Positions 9,117 to 16,407 of a stretch of 34,916 nt of DNA are shown one piece after another (within the stretch, counting starts at the first letter, position 1; the number at the start of each line of letters is the position of its first letter). Under the pieces are notes generated by a model. The model made no database searches, was not told the DNA's origin, and saw nothing but the letters and a program-made list of their open reading frames with translations. This DNA comes from Clostridia bacterium (GTDB lineage Bacteria > Bacillota > Clostridia > Christensenellales > Aristaeellaceae): assembly GCA_017395685.1 (NCBI GenBank), contig JAFQOD010000031.1, forward strand, positions 1-34,916. The letters run 5' to 3'. Position numbers and translations under genes: made by a program.

Positions 9117-9779
9117 TTATTCCCCCGAACCTAACATCATCTTCAGCGCCGCCCGGGCAGCCTCCTGCTCGGCGCGCTTTTTGCTGGTGCCCGTTCCCCG
9201 GGCGGCCTCCCGGCCCTGGATCAGCACCGCTGCGGTGAAGATCCGGCTGTGGGGCGGGCCTTCCTCCCCCACCGTCTGATAGGCGGGCATGGGCCTACCC
9301 CTTCCCTGCAGATATTCCTGCAGGGCGGATTTGGCGTCGTTTTCCCCCGTTTCGGAGCAATCGCCGATCAGCTTTTCCACCATGGCCCGGGCGGCATCCA
9401 GCCCCCCATCCAGGTAAATGGCGGCCAGCACCGCCTCAAAAGCATCGCACAGGACGCTGGGATTATGCCTGCCCCCGTTATTCTGGCAGCTTTTATCCAT
9501 CAGCAGATAGTCCCCAAGGCCAATGCCCTGGGCAGCCTGGGCCAGCTTTTCTTCCCGCACCAGTTTTTGCCTCAGCTGGGTCATGGCCCCCTCCTGCATT
9601 TCGGGATGCTTTTCGAAAATCTTTTCACTGATGCACAATTCCAGCACCGCATCCCCCAGGAATTCCAGCCGCTGATTGTGATTCTGGCCCATGGAAGGAT
9701 GGGTCAGCGCCTGTTTCAGCAGCGCTTTTTTGCAGAAAAAATATCCGATGGATTGCTGCAGAAGATTCAGATCCGCCAT
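9117..9779 (-). CDS. rnc: Ribonuclease III
   Basis: Double-strand-specific endoribonuclease for rRNA and mRNA processing. The 220-residue protein has the signature RLEFLGDAVLEL, the second metal-site segment DAFEAVLAAIYLDGG, and a C-terminal double-stranded RNA-binding domain (DAKSALQEYLQGRGRPMPAY ... GTGTSKKRAEQEAARAAL). The start at 9779 (MADLNLL) is chosen because an AAGGG motif lies 7 nt upstream and the family N-terminus begins here; an in-frame extension to 9839 has no ribosome binding site and runs through a hairpin. Gap to acpP is 95 nt, to smc 6 nt. Confidence 0.96.
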   Translation of the reverse strand: MADLNLLQQSIGYFFCKKALLKQALTHPSMGQNHNQRLEFLGDAVLELCISEKIFEKHPEMQEGAMTQLRQKLVREEKLAQAAQGIGLGDYLLMDKSCQNNGGRHNPSVLCDAFEAVLAAIYLDGGLDAARAMVEKLIGDCSETGENDAKSALQEYLQGRGRPMPAYQTVGEEGPPHSRIFTAAVLIQGREAARGTGTSKKRAEQEAARAALKMMLGSGE

Positions 9780-9828
9780 GCTTTTGCCCTTTCCCAGATG
9801 ATTTTTGATGCCCGCCATAGACCAGCGA

Positions 9829-9853
9829 AGCGCGCCCACCCGGTGAGCGCGCT
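9829..9853 (-). promoter_or_regulatory. Hairpin in the acpP-rnc intergenic leader
   Basis: A perfect 7 bp inverted repeat AGCGCGC (9829-9835) / GCGCGCT (9847-9853), extendable by inner CACC/GGTG pairing on the minus-strand RNA. It lies 21 nt past the acpP stop and 49 nt before the rnc start. No U-tract follows, so it is more likely a processing or stability element than a terminator. Confidence 0.6.
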
Positions 9854-9874
9854 AAGCAGAGCCTATGCTGATTG

Positions 9875-10102
9875 TTACTGATGGGCTTCGATATATTTCA
9901 CCACGTCGCCCACGGTCTTGAGATTGTTGATGGCAGTATCATCCACCATGATGTTGAACTGATCTTCCAGATCCATGATCATAACCATGACGTTTGCACT
10001 ATCGGCCTTCAGATCCTCCACCAGACGGCTATCGGGGGTGATGGTGGCCACATCCACCTTCAGCTGCTTGGCGATCTGGCCGGCTACCATATCAAATACC
10101 AT
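9875..10102 (-). CDS. acpP: Acyl carrier protein
   Basis: Small acidic carrier for fatty-acid and phospholipid synthesis, 75 residues. The 4'-phosphopantetheine attachment serine is in LKADSANVM (about residue 40); the usual DSL is DSA here and the following Asp is Asn, but the rest of helix II (VMIMDLEDQFNI) and the tail TVGDVVKYIE are typical. A near-perfect AAAGGAGG lies 8 nt before ATG. It starts 14 nt after the plsX stop, so it belongs to the plsX operon. The altered residue after the modified Ser is unusual, yet the Ser itself is kept and the protein should be functional. Confidence 0.95.
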   Translation of the reverse strand: MVFDMVAGQIAKQLKVDVATITPDSRLVEDLKADSANVMVMIMDLEDQFNIMVDDTAINNLKTVGDVVKYIEAHQ

Positions 10103-10116
10103 GTTTTTTTCCTCCT

Positions 10117-11121
10117 TTAATCTTTGAGCTGCTTGGAAATTTCGTTTTCTATGGCATCAACCAGGCCTTTGCGCGCCATAAGCGCGGCCTGCTTAATGGC
10201 AGAGGCGATGGCGTGGCCGTTGCTGGAGCCGTGGGCCTTGATCACAACACCCTTTACCCCCAGCAGCGGCGCGCCGCCCACTTCCGTATAATCCATGGTC
10301 TTTTTGACCCTGCGGAATGCGGGCTTGGCAATCAGGCCGCCGATCTTGCCCCGGGCATCGGCATACATTTCCTTCTTGATGATGCCCATCAGCGTTTCGG
10401 CTACGCCTTCCATAAATTTCATGATCAGGTTTCCGGAAAAGCCATCGCATACGATGACATCCGCCTGATCGGCGGTGATATCCCGGCCCTCAATATTGCC
10501 CACAAAGTGGAAGGGAGCCTTTTCCATCAGCGGATAGGCGGCCTTGACCAGGGCATTGCCCTTTTCCGCCTCAGCGCCGATATTGACCAGGCCCACCCGG
10601 GGCTTTTCCACTCCCTGGACGCAGCGCATATACGCTTCGCCCATCACCCCAAACTGGGGCAGATACTGGGGCAGGCAATCCACATTGGCGCCGCAGTCGA
10701 TCAGGCAGAAAAATCCCTTGCCGTTGGGCAGCAGCGGGGCCAGGGCAGGCCGCTCCACCCCGTCAATCCGGCCCAGGCGGAACATGCCGCCCGCCAGGGT
10801 GGCGCCGGTGGAGCCGGCGGAAACAAAGGCGTCCGCCGTCTTTTCCTTCACCATCAGCATGCCCCGAACCTGGGCAGAATTTTTCTTCTGCCGGATGGCC
10901 ATAACAGGGGCGTCATGATTGGTGATGATTTCCGGGGCGTCATCCAGTGCTATCCGCGCCCTCAGATCACCCGCATCCTGCAATAAAGGCTCAATTTCCC
11001 CGATGGGGCCGCCCAGAGTAATCTTTAATTCCTTGTCATTTTTCAGCGCTTCCAGGGCGCCGGCCACGGTGCACTGGGGGGCGTTATCCCCGCCCATGGC
11101 ATCCAGATATACGTGAATCAT
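10117..11121 (-). CDS. plsX: Phosphate acyltransferase PlsX
   Basis: Makes acyl-phosphate from acyl-ACP, the first step of phospholipid synthesis in the PlsX/PlsY pathway; peripheral membrane enzyme. At 334 residues it is the normal length. Family features are the N-terminal VYLDAMGGDNAP, VSAGSTGATLAGG, the FCLIDCGANVDCLP stretch, VNIGAEAEKGN, and VCDGFSGNLIMKFMEG. GGAG lies 9 nt before ATG. It is first in the plsX-acpP-rnc-smc-ftsY unit, with a strong promoter 40-68 nt upstream. rpmF and the fapR gene often found beside plsX are absent; instead the divergent neighbour is darA. Confidence 0.97.
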   Translation of the reverse strand: MIHVYLDAMGGDNAPQCTVAGALEALKNDKELKITLGGPIGEIEPLLQDAGDLRARIALDDAPEIITNHDAPVMAIRQKKNSAQVRGMLMVKEKTADAFVSAGSTGATLAGGMFRLGRIDGVERPALAPLLPNGKGFFCLIDCGANVDCLPQYLPQFGVMGEAYMRCVQGVEKPRVGLVNIGAEAEKGNALVKAAYPLMEKAPFHFVGNIEGRDITADQADVIVCDGFSGNLIMKFMEGVAETLMGIIKKEMYADARGKIGGLIAKPAFRRVKKTMDYTEVGGAPLLGVKGVVIKAHGSSNGHAIASAIKQAALMARKGLVDAIENEISKQLKD

Positions 11122-11160
11122 TTGCTTTCACTCCTTCAAAGGGCCATTAAAAGCCAATAT

Positions 11161-11189
11161 ATTTTACCACATTCAGATAAAATTGACAA
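11161..11189 (-). promoter_or_regulatory. Sigma-A-type promoter for plsX operon
   Basis: On the minus strand TTGTCA (11189-11184), 17-nt spacer, TAAAAT (11166-11161). It reads into plsX and is back-to-back with the darA promoter, whose -35 begins 19 bp away. Confidence 0.8.
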
Positions 11190-11207
11190 GTATCGCAGAA
11201 GGATAGG

Positions 11208-11236
11208 TTGATATTTGGGCCAAAATGCTGTATAAT
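11208..11236 (+). promoter_or_regulatory. Sigma-A-type promoter for darA operon
   Basis: TTGATA (11208-11213), 17-nt spacer, TATAAT (11231-11236), 56 nt upstream of the darA ATG. Confidence 0.88.
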
Positions 11237-11292
11237 TAAGATAGGAAATGATTTTCTACCCGCCTTTTCGCGGACAGAAAGGAGTATACCAT

Positions 11293-11622
11293 ATGAAAAT
11301 GATCATTGCCATCGTGCAGGATGAGGATTCTTCCCGCCTGATCAGCAATCTGATGAATGAGGGCTATGGGGTTACCAAGCTGGCCACTACCGGCGGCTTC
11401 CTCAAATCCGGCAATACCACCCTGCTTATGGGCGTGGATGATAATCGCTTTGACGGCTGCATGGCCATCATCGAAAAGGTATGCAAGAGCCGCAAGCAGA
11501 TCTCCTCTTCCCCCGTTACCATGGGCGGCTCCGCCGGCATGTATGCCCCCTATCCCATTGAGGTAACCGTGGGCGGCGCTACCGTATTCGTAATGACGGT
11601 GGATCAGTTTGTCAAGTTCTGA
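11293..11622 (+). CDS. darA: Cyclic di-AMP receptor, PII-like (DarA/PstA)
   Basis: PII-like trimeric receptor that binds the second messenger c-di-AMP (Bacillus YaaQ/DarA). The 109 residues show the family start MKMIIAIVQDEDSSRLISNL, the TKLATTGGFLKSGNTTLLMG loop and the closing EVTVGGATVFVMTVDQF. Start at 11293 is fixed by GGAG 8 nt upstream; in-frame upstream codons lack a ribosome binding site. Ten nt downstream begins holB, then ricT, matching the Bacillus yaaQ-yaaR-holB-yaaT neighbourhood but without yaaR and tmk. Effector partner is not established in most species. Confidence 0.95.
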   Translation: MKMIIAIVQDEDSSRLISNLMNEGYGVTKLATTGGFLKSGNTTLLMGVDDNRFDGCMAIIEKVCKSRKQISSSPVTMGGSAGMYAPYPIEVTVGGATVFVMTVDQFVKF

Positions 11623-11632
11623 TCCGGGCAAT

Positions 11633-12613
11633 ATGGGCCTGACCATTCGGGAATGCGCGGCGGGGAGCGATTCGCTCCTCGCCCTTTGCCATGATTTTTT
11701 CTCCGGCCGGATGGCCCATGCCACCCTGCTTTCCGGGGAAAAAGGCATCGGCAAGCGCACCATGGCGCGGCTGCTGGCCCAGGGGCTTGTATGCCGTGGC
11801 CAGGGAGAAAAGCCCTGCGGCCAATGCCGGGACTGCAAGCGGTTTTTATCCCGCACCCATCCGGACGCCCTCTTTCCCGCCCCCAAGCCCCGGGAAAATT
11901 CCATCAAAATTGAGGCCCTGCGGGAAATGATCAATGCCCTTTCCCGCCATTCCCTGGAGGGGGGAAAACGGGTCATCCTGATCGAAGAAGCGGAAAGGAT
12001 GACGCCCCAGGCCCAGAACTGCCTGCTGAAAACCCTGGAAGAGGCTGATGAGGGCACCTATTTCATCCTGACTACCCATGCAGAATCGGCGCTGCTGCCC
12101 ACCATCCGCTCCCGGTGCCGCATCGTGCGGATGCAGCCCTGGACAAGCGCGCGCATTGAAAAAACGCTGCTGGCACAAAATATCCCTGCCGACCGGGCCA
12201 GGGCCCTTTCCCGCTATTGCGAGGGCAGCCTGGGCCGTGCCCTTTCCATGCAGGAGGATGAGCATTACTGGCAGTCCCGGGATCTGATCCGGCGCAGCTT
12301 CCTTTCCATCCGGCGCAGTGCGGATATCCCCGCTGCCGCCGCCCTGCTGAAGGATCAGAAGGATAACTGCGATCAGCTTCTGGATATTCTGGAGCAGCAG
12401 ATCCGCGGCCTGATCCATCAAAAGATAACAGGCGATGAAGCGGCAGATGATGTGCCCGACACCTTCCTTCAGGCCAGCCCCGGCAGCCTGAGAAAAATTC
12501 TGGAGGCCATCCTGCAGGCACGCCGCCATAAAAACGCCAATGTGGGCTGGGCCGCCCTGGCAGAAGGCCTGATGCAAACAATATCGGAGGAATCATCAAC
12601 ATGGCAAGCGTAA
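11633..12613 (+). CDS. holB: DNA polymerase III delta' subunit
   Basis: Clamp-loader subunit that helps place the sliding clamp on DNA. The 326 residues have a Walker A-like GEKGIGKRT, a four-cysteine zinc module (CRGQGEKPCGQCRDC), the Walker B-region VILIEEAERMTPQAQNCLLKTLEE and the arginine-finger motif SRCR. The ATG at 11633 is preferred over an in-frame TTG at 11609, which overlaps the darA end; neither has a strong ribosome binding site, so translation may be coupled to darA. Its last 13 bp overlap the start of ricT, whose GGAGG lies inside holB. Confidence 0.93.
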   Translation: MGLTIRECAAGSDSLLALCHDFFSGRMAHATLLSGEKGIGKRTMARLLAQGLVCRGQGEKPCGQCRDCKRFLSRTHPDALFPAPKPRENSIKIEALREMINALSRHSLEGGKRVILIEEAERMTPQAQNCLLKTLEEADEGTYFILTTHAESALLPTIRSRCRIVRMQPWTSARIEKTLLAQNIPADRARALSRYCEGSLGRALSMQEDEHYWQSRDLIRRSFLSIRRSADIPAAAALLKDQKDNCDQLLDILEQQIRGLIHQKITGDEAADDVPDTFLQASPGSLRKILEAILQARRHKNANVGWAALAEGLMQTISEESSTWQA

Positions 12614-13593
12614 TCGGCGTTCGATTCAAGAACGCAGGAAAGTTATATTATTTCGATCCCGGTTCCCTCTGGCCTACCGCCGGGGATGCCGTCATCGTGG
12701 AAACGGTCCGGGGGATGGAATACGGCGAAGTGGTCACCGGCGTGCGGGAGGTCAGCGATGATCTGATCACCCCGCCCCTCAAGCCCGTCATCCGCATCGC
12801 CACCCCGGAAGACGCCCTGCACCAGCAGGAAAACCAGGCCAAGGAAAAGGATGCCCTGGCCATCTGCCAGAAAAAGGTGGATGAGCATAAGCTGCAGATG
12901 AAGCTGGTGGGCTGCGAATATACCTTTGACAATTCCAAGATTCTTTTCTATTTCACCTCGGATAAGCGGGTGGATTTCAGGGTGCTGGTGAAGGATCTGG
13001 CCTCTATTTTCCGTACCCGGATAGAGCTTAGGCAAATCGGCGTCCGGGATGAGGCCAAGATGATGGGCGGCCTGGGCCTGTGCGGCCGCACGGTATGCTG
13101 CGCCGCCTTCCTGGGGGATTTCCAGCCCGTATCCATCAAGATGGCCAAGGAGCAGAATCTTTCCCTCAACCCCACCAAGATTTCCGGGGTATGCGGAAGG
13201 CTGATGTGCTGCCTGAAATATGAAGAAGATCATTACGAGGCCACCCGGAAGCGGATGCCCAAGGTGGGCAAGGAAGTGATCACCCCCGACGGCAACGGCA
13301 CCGTGATGGATCTGAATATCCTCAAGGAAACGGTGCGGGTGCGCATTCCCAAGGGGGACAGCTTTGAGCAGAAGGATTATCCCGTAGCCGATGTGCAGCG
13401 GATCCAGCCCCCGCCCCGTCCTCCCAAGGAAGAACGCAAGCCCAAGGCCAAGCCGGAAGCCGCCCCTGCCGAGCAGGAAGAAAAGCAGCTGCCCCTGCCC
13501 GATGACCGGTTCGAAGATGAAAGCGAAGCTGCTGCCGATTTCATCCCTGAAGAAGAAATCCAGCAGGAAGATGCGCCTGAAACGGAAGAATAA
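12601..13593 (+). CDS. ricT: PSP1-domain regulatory iron-sulfur protein RicT (YaaT)
   Basis: RicT is one partner of the Bacillus RicA/RicF/RicT complex that carries Fe-S clusters and affects RNase Y-dependent mRNA maturation, competence and sporulation; that is family knowledge. Here 330 residues: PSP1 domain (about 60-170, including GCEYTFDNSKILFYFTS), two C-x4-CC clusters (LCGRTVCC and VCGRLMCC), then a KOW-like segment (TPDGNGTVMDLN) and a long Pro/Glu/Lys-rich, probably disordered tail. GGAGG is 10 nt from ATG, and translation overlaps holB by 13 bp. A terminator hairpin follows directly. RicA and RicF are not in the window. Confidence 0.93.
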   Translation: MASVIGVRFKNAGKLYYFDPGSLWPTAGDAVIVETVRGMEYGEVVTGVREVSDDLITPPLKPVIRIATPEDALHQQENQAKEKDALAICQKKVDEHKLQMKLVGCEYTFDNSKILFYFTSDKRVDFRVLVKDLASIFRTRIELRQIGVRDEAKMMGGLGLCGRTVCCAAFLGDFQPVSIKMAKEQNLSLNPTKISGVCGRLMCCLKYEEDHYEATRKRMPKVGKEVITPDGNGTVMDLNILKETVRVRIPKGDSFEQKDYPVADVQRIQPPPRPPKEERKPKAKPEAAPAEQEEKQLPLPDDRFEDESEAAADFIPEEEIQQEDAPETEE

Positions 13594-13600
13594 AATCATA

Positions 13601-13630
13601 AAGCCAGCCTTTTTCAGGCTGGCCTTTTTT
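13601..13630 (+). terminator. Intrinsic terminator after ricT
   Basis: GCCAGCC (13603-13609) / GGCTGGC (13617-13623) with a 7-nt loop, then C and six T. The next gene's GGAGG starts only 3 nt later, so the NUDIX gene must rely on read-through or an internal promoter. Confidence 0.9.
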
Positions 13631-13643
13631 ACGGAGGCACTAT

Positions 13644-14132
13644 ATGCAAGCGAAAATGCCAACCCATATCGTGGCAGTAGCGGGTGTGGTAGAGGATGAA
13701 AAAGGAAATATTCTGATGGTAAAAACCCATAATGCGGGCTGGGTATTCCCCGGCGGCCAGGTAGAAGAAGGTGAGGATCTGATCTCTGCTTTAAAGCGCG
13801 AGATTCAGGAAGAATCCGGAATTGAGATAGAAGCTGGCCCAATATTCTGCATTTCATCCAACACAAAAAAGAATCCCGGCTACAACGGAATCAGCGAAAT
13901 TCCCACGAAAGTGATGCTGGATTTCATCTGTACCCCGGTTGGGGGCAGCCTGCGCGGATCGGATGAAACAGAAGAGGCCCGCTGGATCCCCAAAGGGGAA
14001 GCCTCTGCCATGATGCACACCCCGGTCTATATCCGCAGATTTCAAGCCTATCTCAATTATCAGGGCAGGCCTCAATATCTTTCTTACGTTACCAAGCCGG
14101 AATTCAAATTGAACATGGAAACAGAAGTCTGA
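13644..14132 (+). CDS. NUDIX hydrolase
   Basis: Hydrolase for nucleoside-diphosphate-linked substrates, 162 residues. The Nudix box is complete: GGQVEEGEDLISALKREIQE followed by ESGI (G-x5-E-x7-REUxEExGU). The family N-terminal strand HIVAVAGVVEDEKGNILMV is followed by GWVFPGGQ. GGAGG lies 6 nt before ATG. It sits behind the ricT terminator and in front of another terminator, so it is either a read-through gene or independently transcribed. Substrate cannot be predicted from the motif. Confidence 0.93.
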   Translation: MQAKMPTHIVAVAGVVEDEKGNILMVKTHNAGWVFPGGQVEEGEDLISALKREIQEESGIEIEAGPIFCISSNTKKNPGYNGISEIPTKVMLDFICTPVGGSLRGSDETEEARWIPKGEASAMMHTPVYIRRFQAYLNYQGRPQYLSYVTKPEFKLNMETEV

Positions 14133-14173
14133 ACGCTTCCTCCTTCAGCAATCTCTCGGGCCCTTTGGCCGGC

Positions 14174-14199
14174 GCTCCCTGCACATGGGAGCTTTTTTT
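14174..14199 (+). terminator. Intrinsic terminator after NUDIX gene
   Basis: GCTCCC (14174-14179), 7-nt loop, GGGAGC (14187-14192), then seven T. It lies in the gap to the convergent HExxH gene; on the opposite strand the stem is not followed by T. Confidence 0.9.
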
Positions 14200-14218
14200 A
14201 TCGCCGTGATTGTACCGA

Positions 14219-14638
14219 TCAGTTCCAGATGGCCTTTTCCCCCGTGGCCCATTCCCCCCATTTGCTGGCCCAGGCTTCCACAAAGCAGGCGGTATAGGGA
14301 ATGTGCTTTTCCTTCCGCAGCCTTCTGAAATACGGCACATTGGCCCAGCTGACGGAAATGACCCCCACGAAAAACATCAGCGGCCCCAGCACAAGGGATT
14401 GCACCGCATGGCCGAATTCATGCACCCGGATGGGCTGGGCCTTGGGATGATCCTCCCTGGGGGTAAAGATAAACAGCCCCAGGCTCAGCCCGCCCCCGTG
14501 ATTCCATTTGGTATCAATGCAGCCCCGATACATCCCATGGCTGCATTTTTTCCGCAGGGCCAGGAAAAAAACCAGGCCAATCAGCGTCTGCCCCAAGCCC
14601 CAGGTGCATTGCCAGATCATAAATAATACTTTTTTCAT
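14219..14638 (-). CDS. Small membrane protein with HExxH zinc-protease motif
   Basis: 139 residues, predicted membrane protein with hydrophobic segments at about 5-28 and 82-98. Residues 73-77 are HEFGH, embedded in RVHEFGHAVQSLVLGP, the pattern of a zincin active site at the edge of a membrane helix. I recall related short HExGH proteins in Firmicutes and Bacteroidetes, with no assigned function. Its ATG overlaps the PfkB stop as ATGA, so translation is coupled. No third metal ligand can be assigned confidently, so protease activity is inference. Confidence 0.8.
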   Translation of the reverse strand: MKKVLFMIWQCTWGLGQTLIGLVFFLALRKKCSHGMYRGCIDTKWNHGGGLSLGLFIFTPREDHPKAQPIRVHEFGHAVQSLVLGPLMFFVGVISVSWANVPYFRRLRKEKHIPYTACFVEAWASKWGEWATGEKAIWN

Positions 14639-15561
14639 TCTTCAGCATTCTCCGCAGCAAAATGATTTTCCCCGGTCATAAGCGCCTTCACCTCATCCAG
14701 CGTGGGCGGATGCAACGGCAGCGGGAAGCGGGAAATGGCAATGCCGGAGCAAGCGCTGGCAAAGCGCACCAGTTCCTCATCCTCCATTCCCTGCAGCAGG
14801 GCATATACGCAGCCGGCCTTATAGGTATCCCCCGCCCCCAGGGTGCTTTTCACTTCCACTGGGAAGGGCTTCATCCGCCTGATTGCCTGCCCCCGCCGGC
14901 CATAAAGCATTTCCCCTCCGCCGGAGGTAATGATCACCAACCCCTCCGCCGTTTCCTGCAAAAGCGCCATCACATTTTCCTTTTCCATGCCCTGATAATG
15001 ATTATGCAGGCATTCACCGGATACCACATTCACCGCAGCATGCTTGTGCAAAAAAGAATCATGGGGGCTATCGATCGTCACATAGGGCACGCCCAGCTTC
15101 AGACAGATTTTCGCCGTCAGATCAGATTCCTCCCGGAAGAAGGGATCCACTGCCGCCGCACGGCAGCCCCGTATATCTTCTTCCTTCGGCACATTCCACC
15201 AGCGGGTATCATCGCCAAAAAGCGTCTGAAACCGGCCCATGGGAGAGCGTGCCAGCCCGGCAATCACCACATAATCCATCACCCCATCATCCTCCGTATA
15301 ATGAAGGGGCGACAGATCCACTGATTTATCCTGATAAAATTCCTGCAGCATCGGGGCCACTTTTTTGCCGATGTGGGTACCGGCCATTCGTACATGAACC
15401 CCCAGAGAAGCCAGCACCGTACAGGCGGTGCCCGTTTCACCGCCGGGCAGAAAATACTGGGCATCGATTTCGGAATACATATCCGGCTGCAGAAATCCGC
15501 CCCGCAGCAGGAAGGAATGGGTGCCCAGAATCTGACCGAAAAGATAGGCGTCCGCTTTCAT
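14635..15561 (-). CDS. PfkB-family carbohydrate/nucleoside kinase
   Basis: Ribokinase-like sugar or nucleoside kinase, 308 residues. The C-terminal PfkB signature STLGAGDTYKAGCVYALLQG supplies the catalytic Asp and anion hole, and FLPGGETGTACTVLASLG matches the N-terminal glycine-rich signature. The central region contains WWNVPKEEDI and FFREESDL. GAGGAGG lies 8 nt before ATG. It starts 16 nt after the nucleotidyltransferase and overlaps the HExxH gene by 4 nt, forming a tight three-gene unit. The substrate is unknown. Confidence 0.9.
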   Translation of the reverse strand: MKADAYLFGQILGTHSFLLRGGFLQPDMYSEIDAQYFLPGGETGTACTVLASLGVHVRMAGTHIGKKVAPMLQEFYQDKSVDLSPLHYTEDDGVMDYVVIAGLARSPMGRFQTLFGDDTRWWNVPKEEDIRGCRAAAVDPFFREESDLTAKICLKLGVPYVTIDSPHDSFLHKHAAVNVVSGECLHNHYQGMEKENVMALLQETAEGLVIITSGGGEMLYGRRGQAIRRMKPFPVEVKSTLGAGDTYKAGCVYALLQGMEDEELVRFASACSGIAISRFPLPLHPPTLDEVKALMTGENHFAAENAEE

Positions 15562-15577
15562 GAAGAATTCCTCCTCT

Positions 15578-16243
15578 TTATACGCTGATCATGGTTTCCT
15601 TGCACCATGAAAGCAGCAGGGAAAAGGCCTGATCAAAATCCGGCCGATCCCCCCGGGCATAGGCCATGGCCGTTTCCAGCACCTGCCGGTCCCGGCCCGT
15701 CAATGCCCCAAGCAATTCCTTTTTTGTGGCGATGAATTTTCCGCTTTCCAGATAATGCAGATTCTGCAGAATAAAGAATACCCCTTTATAGGTGAATGGC
15801 AGGGCCTCCCGGCTTCTTTCCTCCGGCCTGTGAATCAGCCGGTGGCAGATCTCATGATACAGATTGCCCAGGCTCATTTTCACAAAGGATCGCACATCGT
15901 AATCCGAGTAGGCCGGCACCAGTGCCTTCAGTTCCCCGTAATAATCCCGGGTGGTGTGCACAAGATGGCAGATTTCCAGGGGATTCCAATGCCTCATCTC
16001 TTCTTCGCCGCAGATGAACCCGCAGGAAAGATCATAGCCCGCCAGCGATTGGATGGCCTTCCGATATTGAAGCAAATCCTCCCGCTCCAAATTCCGGATG
16101 ACTACCATGATATCAATATCGCTGCTTTCCGTGGCTTCCCCCCGCAGGTAGCTTCCCTGAAGGCCCACATACAAAAGCTGGTCCTCAAAGGCCTGCTTCA
16201 GCAGCGCCGTAAGGGAAGAAAGATATTGCTCCGCCTGAAACAT
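15578..16243 (-). CDS. Nucleotidyltransferase-domain protein
   Basis: Pol-beta-fold nucleotidyltransferase, 221 residues. The active-site motif GSYLRGEATESSDIDIMV (G30-S31 ... D42, D44) is complete, and a helical C-terminal part (residues ~110-215) resembles that of streptomycin/aminoglycoside adenylyltransferase-like and DUF4111-type proteins. Start at 16243 is chosen for AAAGGAG 5 nt upstream; an in-frame longer start lacks one. Promoter at 16300-16328. Operon partner of the PfkB kinase. It could nucleotidylate a small molecule or a protein; no toxin-antitoxin partner is visible. Confidence 0.85.
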   Translation of the reverse strand: MFQAEQYLSSLTALLKQAFEDQLLYVGLQGSYLRGEATESSDIDIMVVIRNLEREDLLQYRKAIQSLAGYDLSCGFICGEEEMRHWNPLEICHLVHTTRDYYGELKALVPAYSDYDVRSFVKMSLGNLYHEICHRLIHRPEERSREALPFTYKGVFFILQNLHYLESGKFIATKKELLGALTGRDRQVLETAMAYARGDRPDFDQAFSLLLSWCKETMISV

Positions 16244-16299
16244 GATTTCTCCTTTCTGCAAAAAACAAATGAACAATTTTTTCCATCTTCTCTGTTTCT

Positions 16300-16328
16300 A
16301 TTATGGAGAAACAGGGCGGGGCTGTCAA
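16300..16328 (-). promoter_or_regulatory. Sigma-A-type promoter for nucleotidyltransferase-pfkB-HExxH unit
   Basis: Minus strand TTGACA (16328-16323), 17-nt spacer, CATAAT (16305-16300), 56 nt before the start codon. Confidence 0.82.
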
Positions 16329-16354
16329 GGGATTTTCCTGATTCTCCCTCCGCA

Positions 16355-16385
16355 ATAAAAACGGAGCGCTGTATACCAGCGCCCC
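16355..16385 (-). terminator. Intrinsic terminator after degV
   Basis: On the minus strand GGGGCGCTG pairs with CAGCGCTCC (9 bp with one G-T pair, 5-nt loop), then CG and five T. It separates degV from the nucleotidyltransferase promoter. Confidence 0.85.
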
Positions 16386-16407
16386 GCCATAATCCAAAGC
16401 AAATGTT

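Noticed and set aside
14133-14218. Possible riboswitch between the NUDIX and HExxH genes
   Set aside because: The minus-strand text faintly resembles part of a glycine riboswitch, but core motifs are missing and it lies at convergent gene ends, where a terminator explains it.
15578-16243. MNT/HEPN-type toxin-antitoxin
   Set aside because: The protein is a longer two-domain nucleotidyltransferase and the adjoining gene is a PfkB kinase, not a HEPN toxin.
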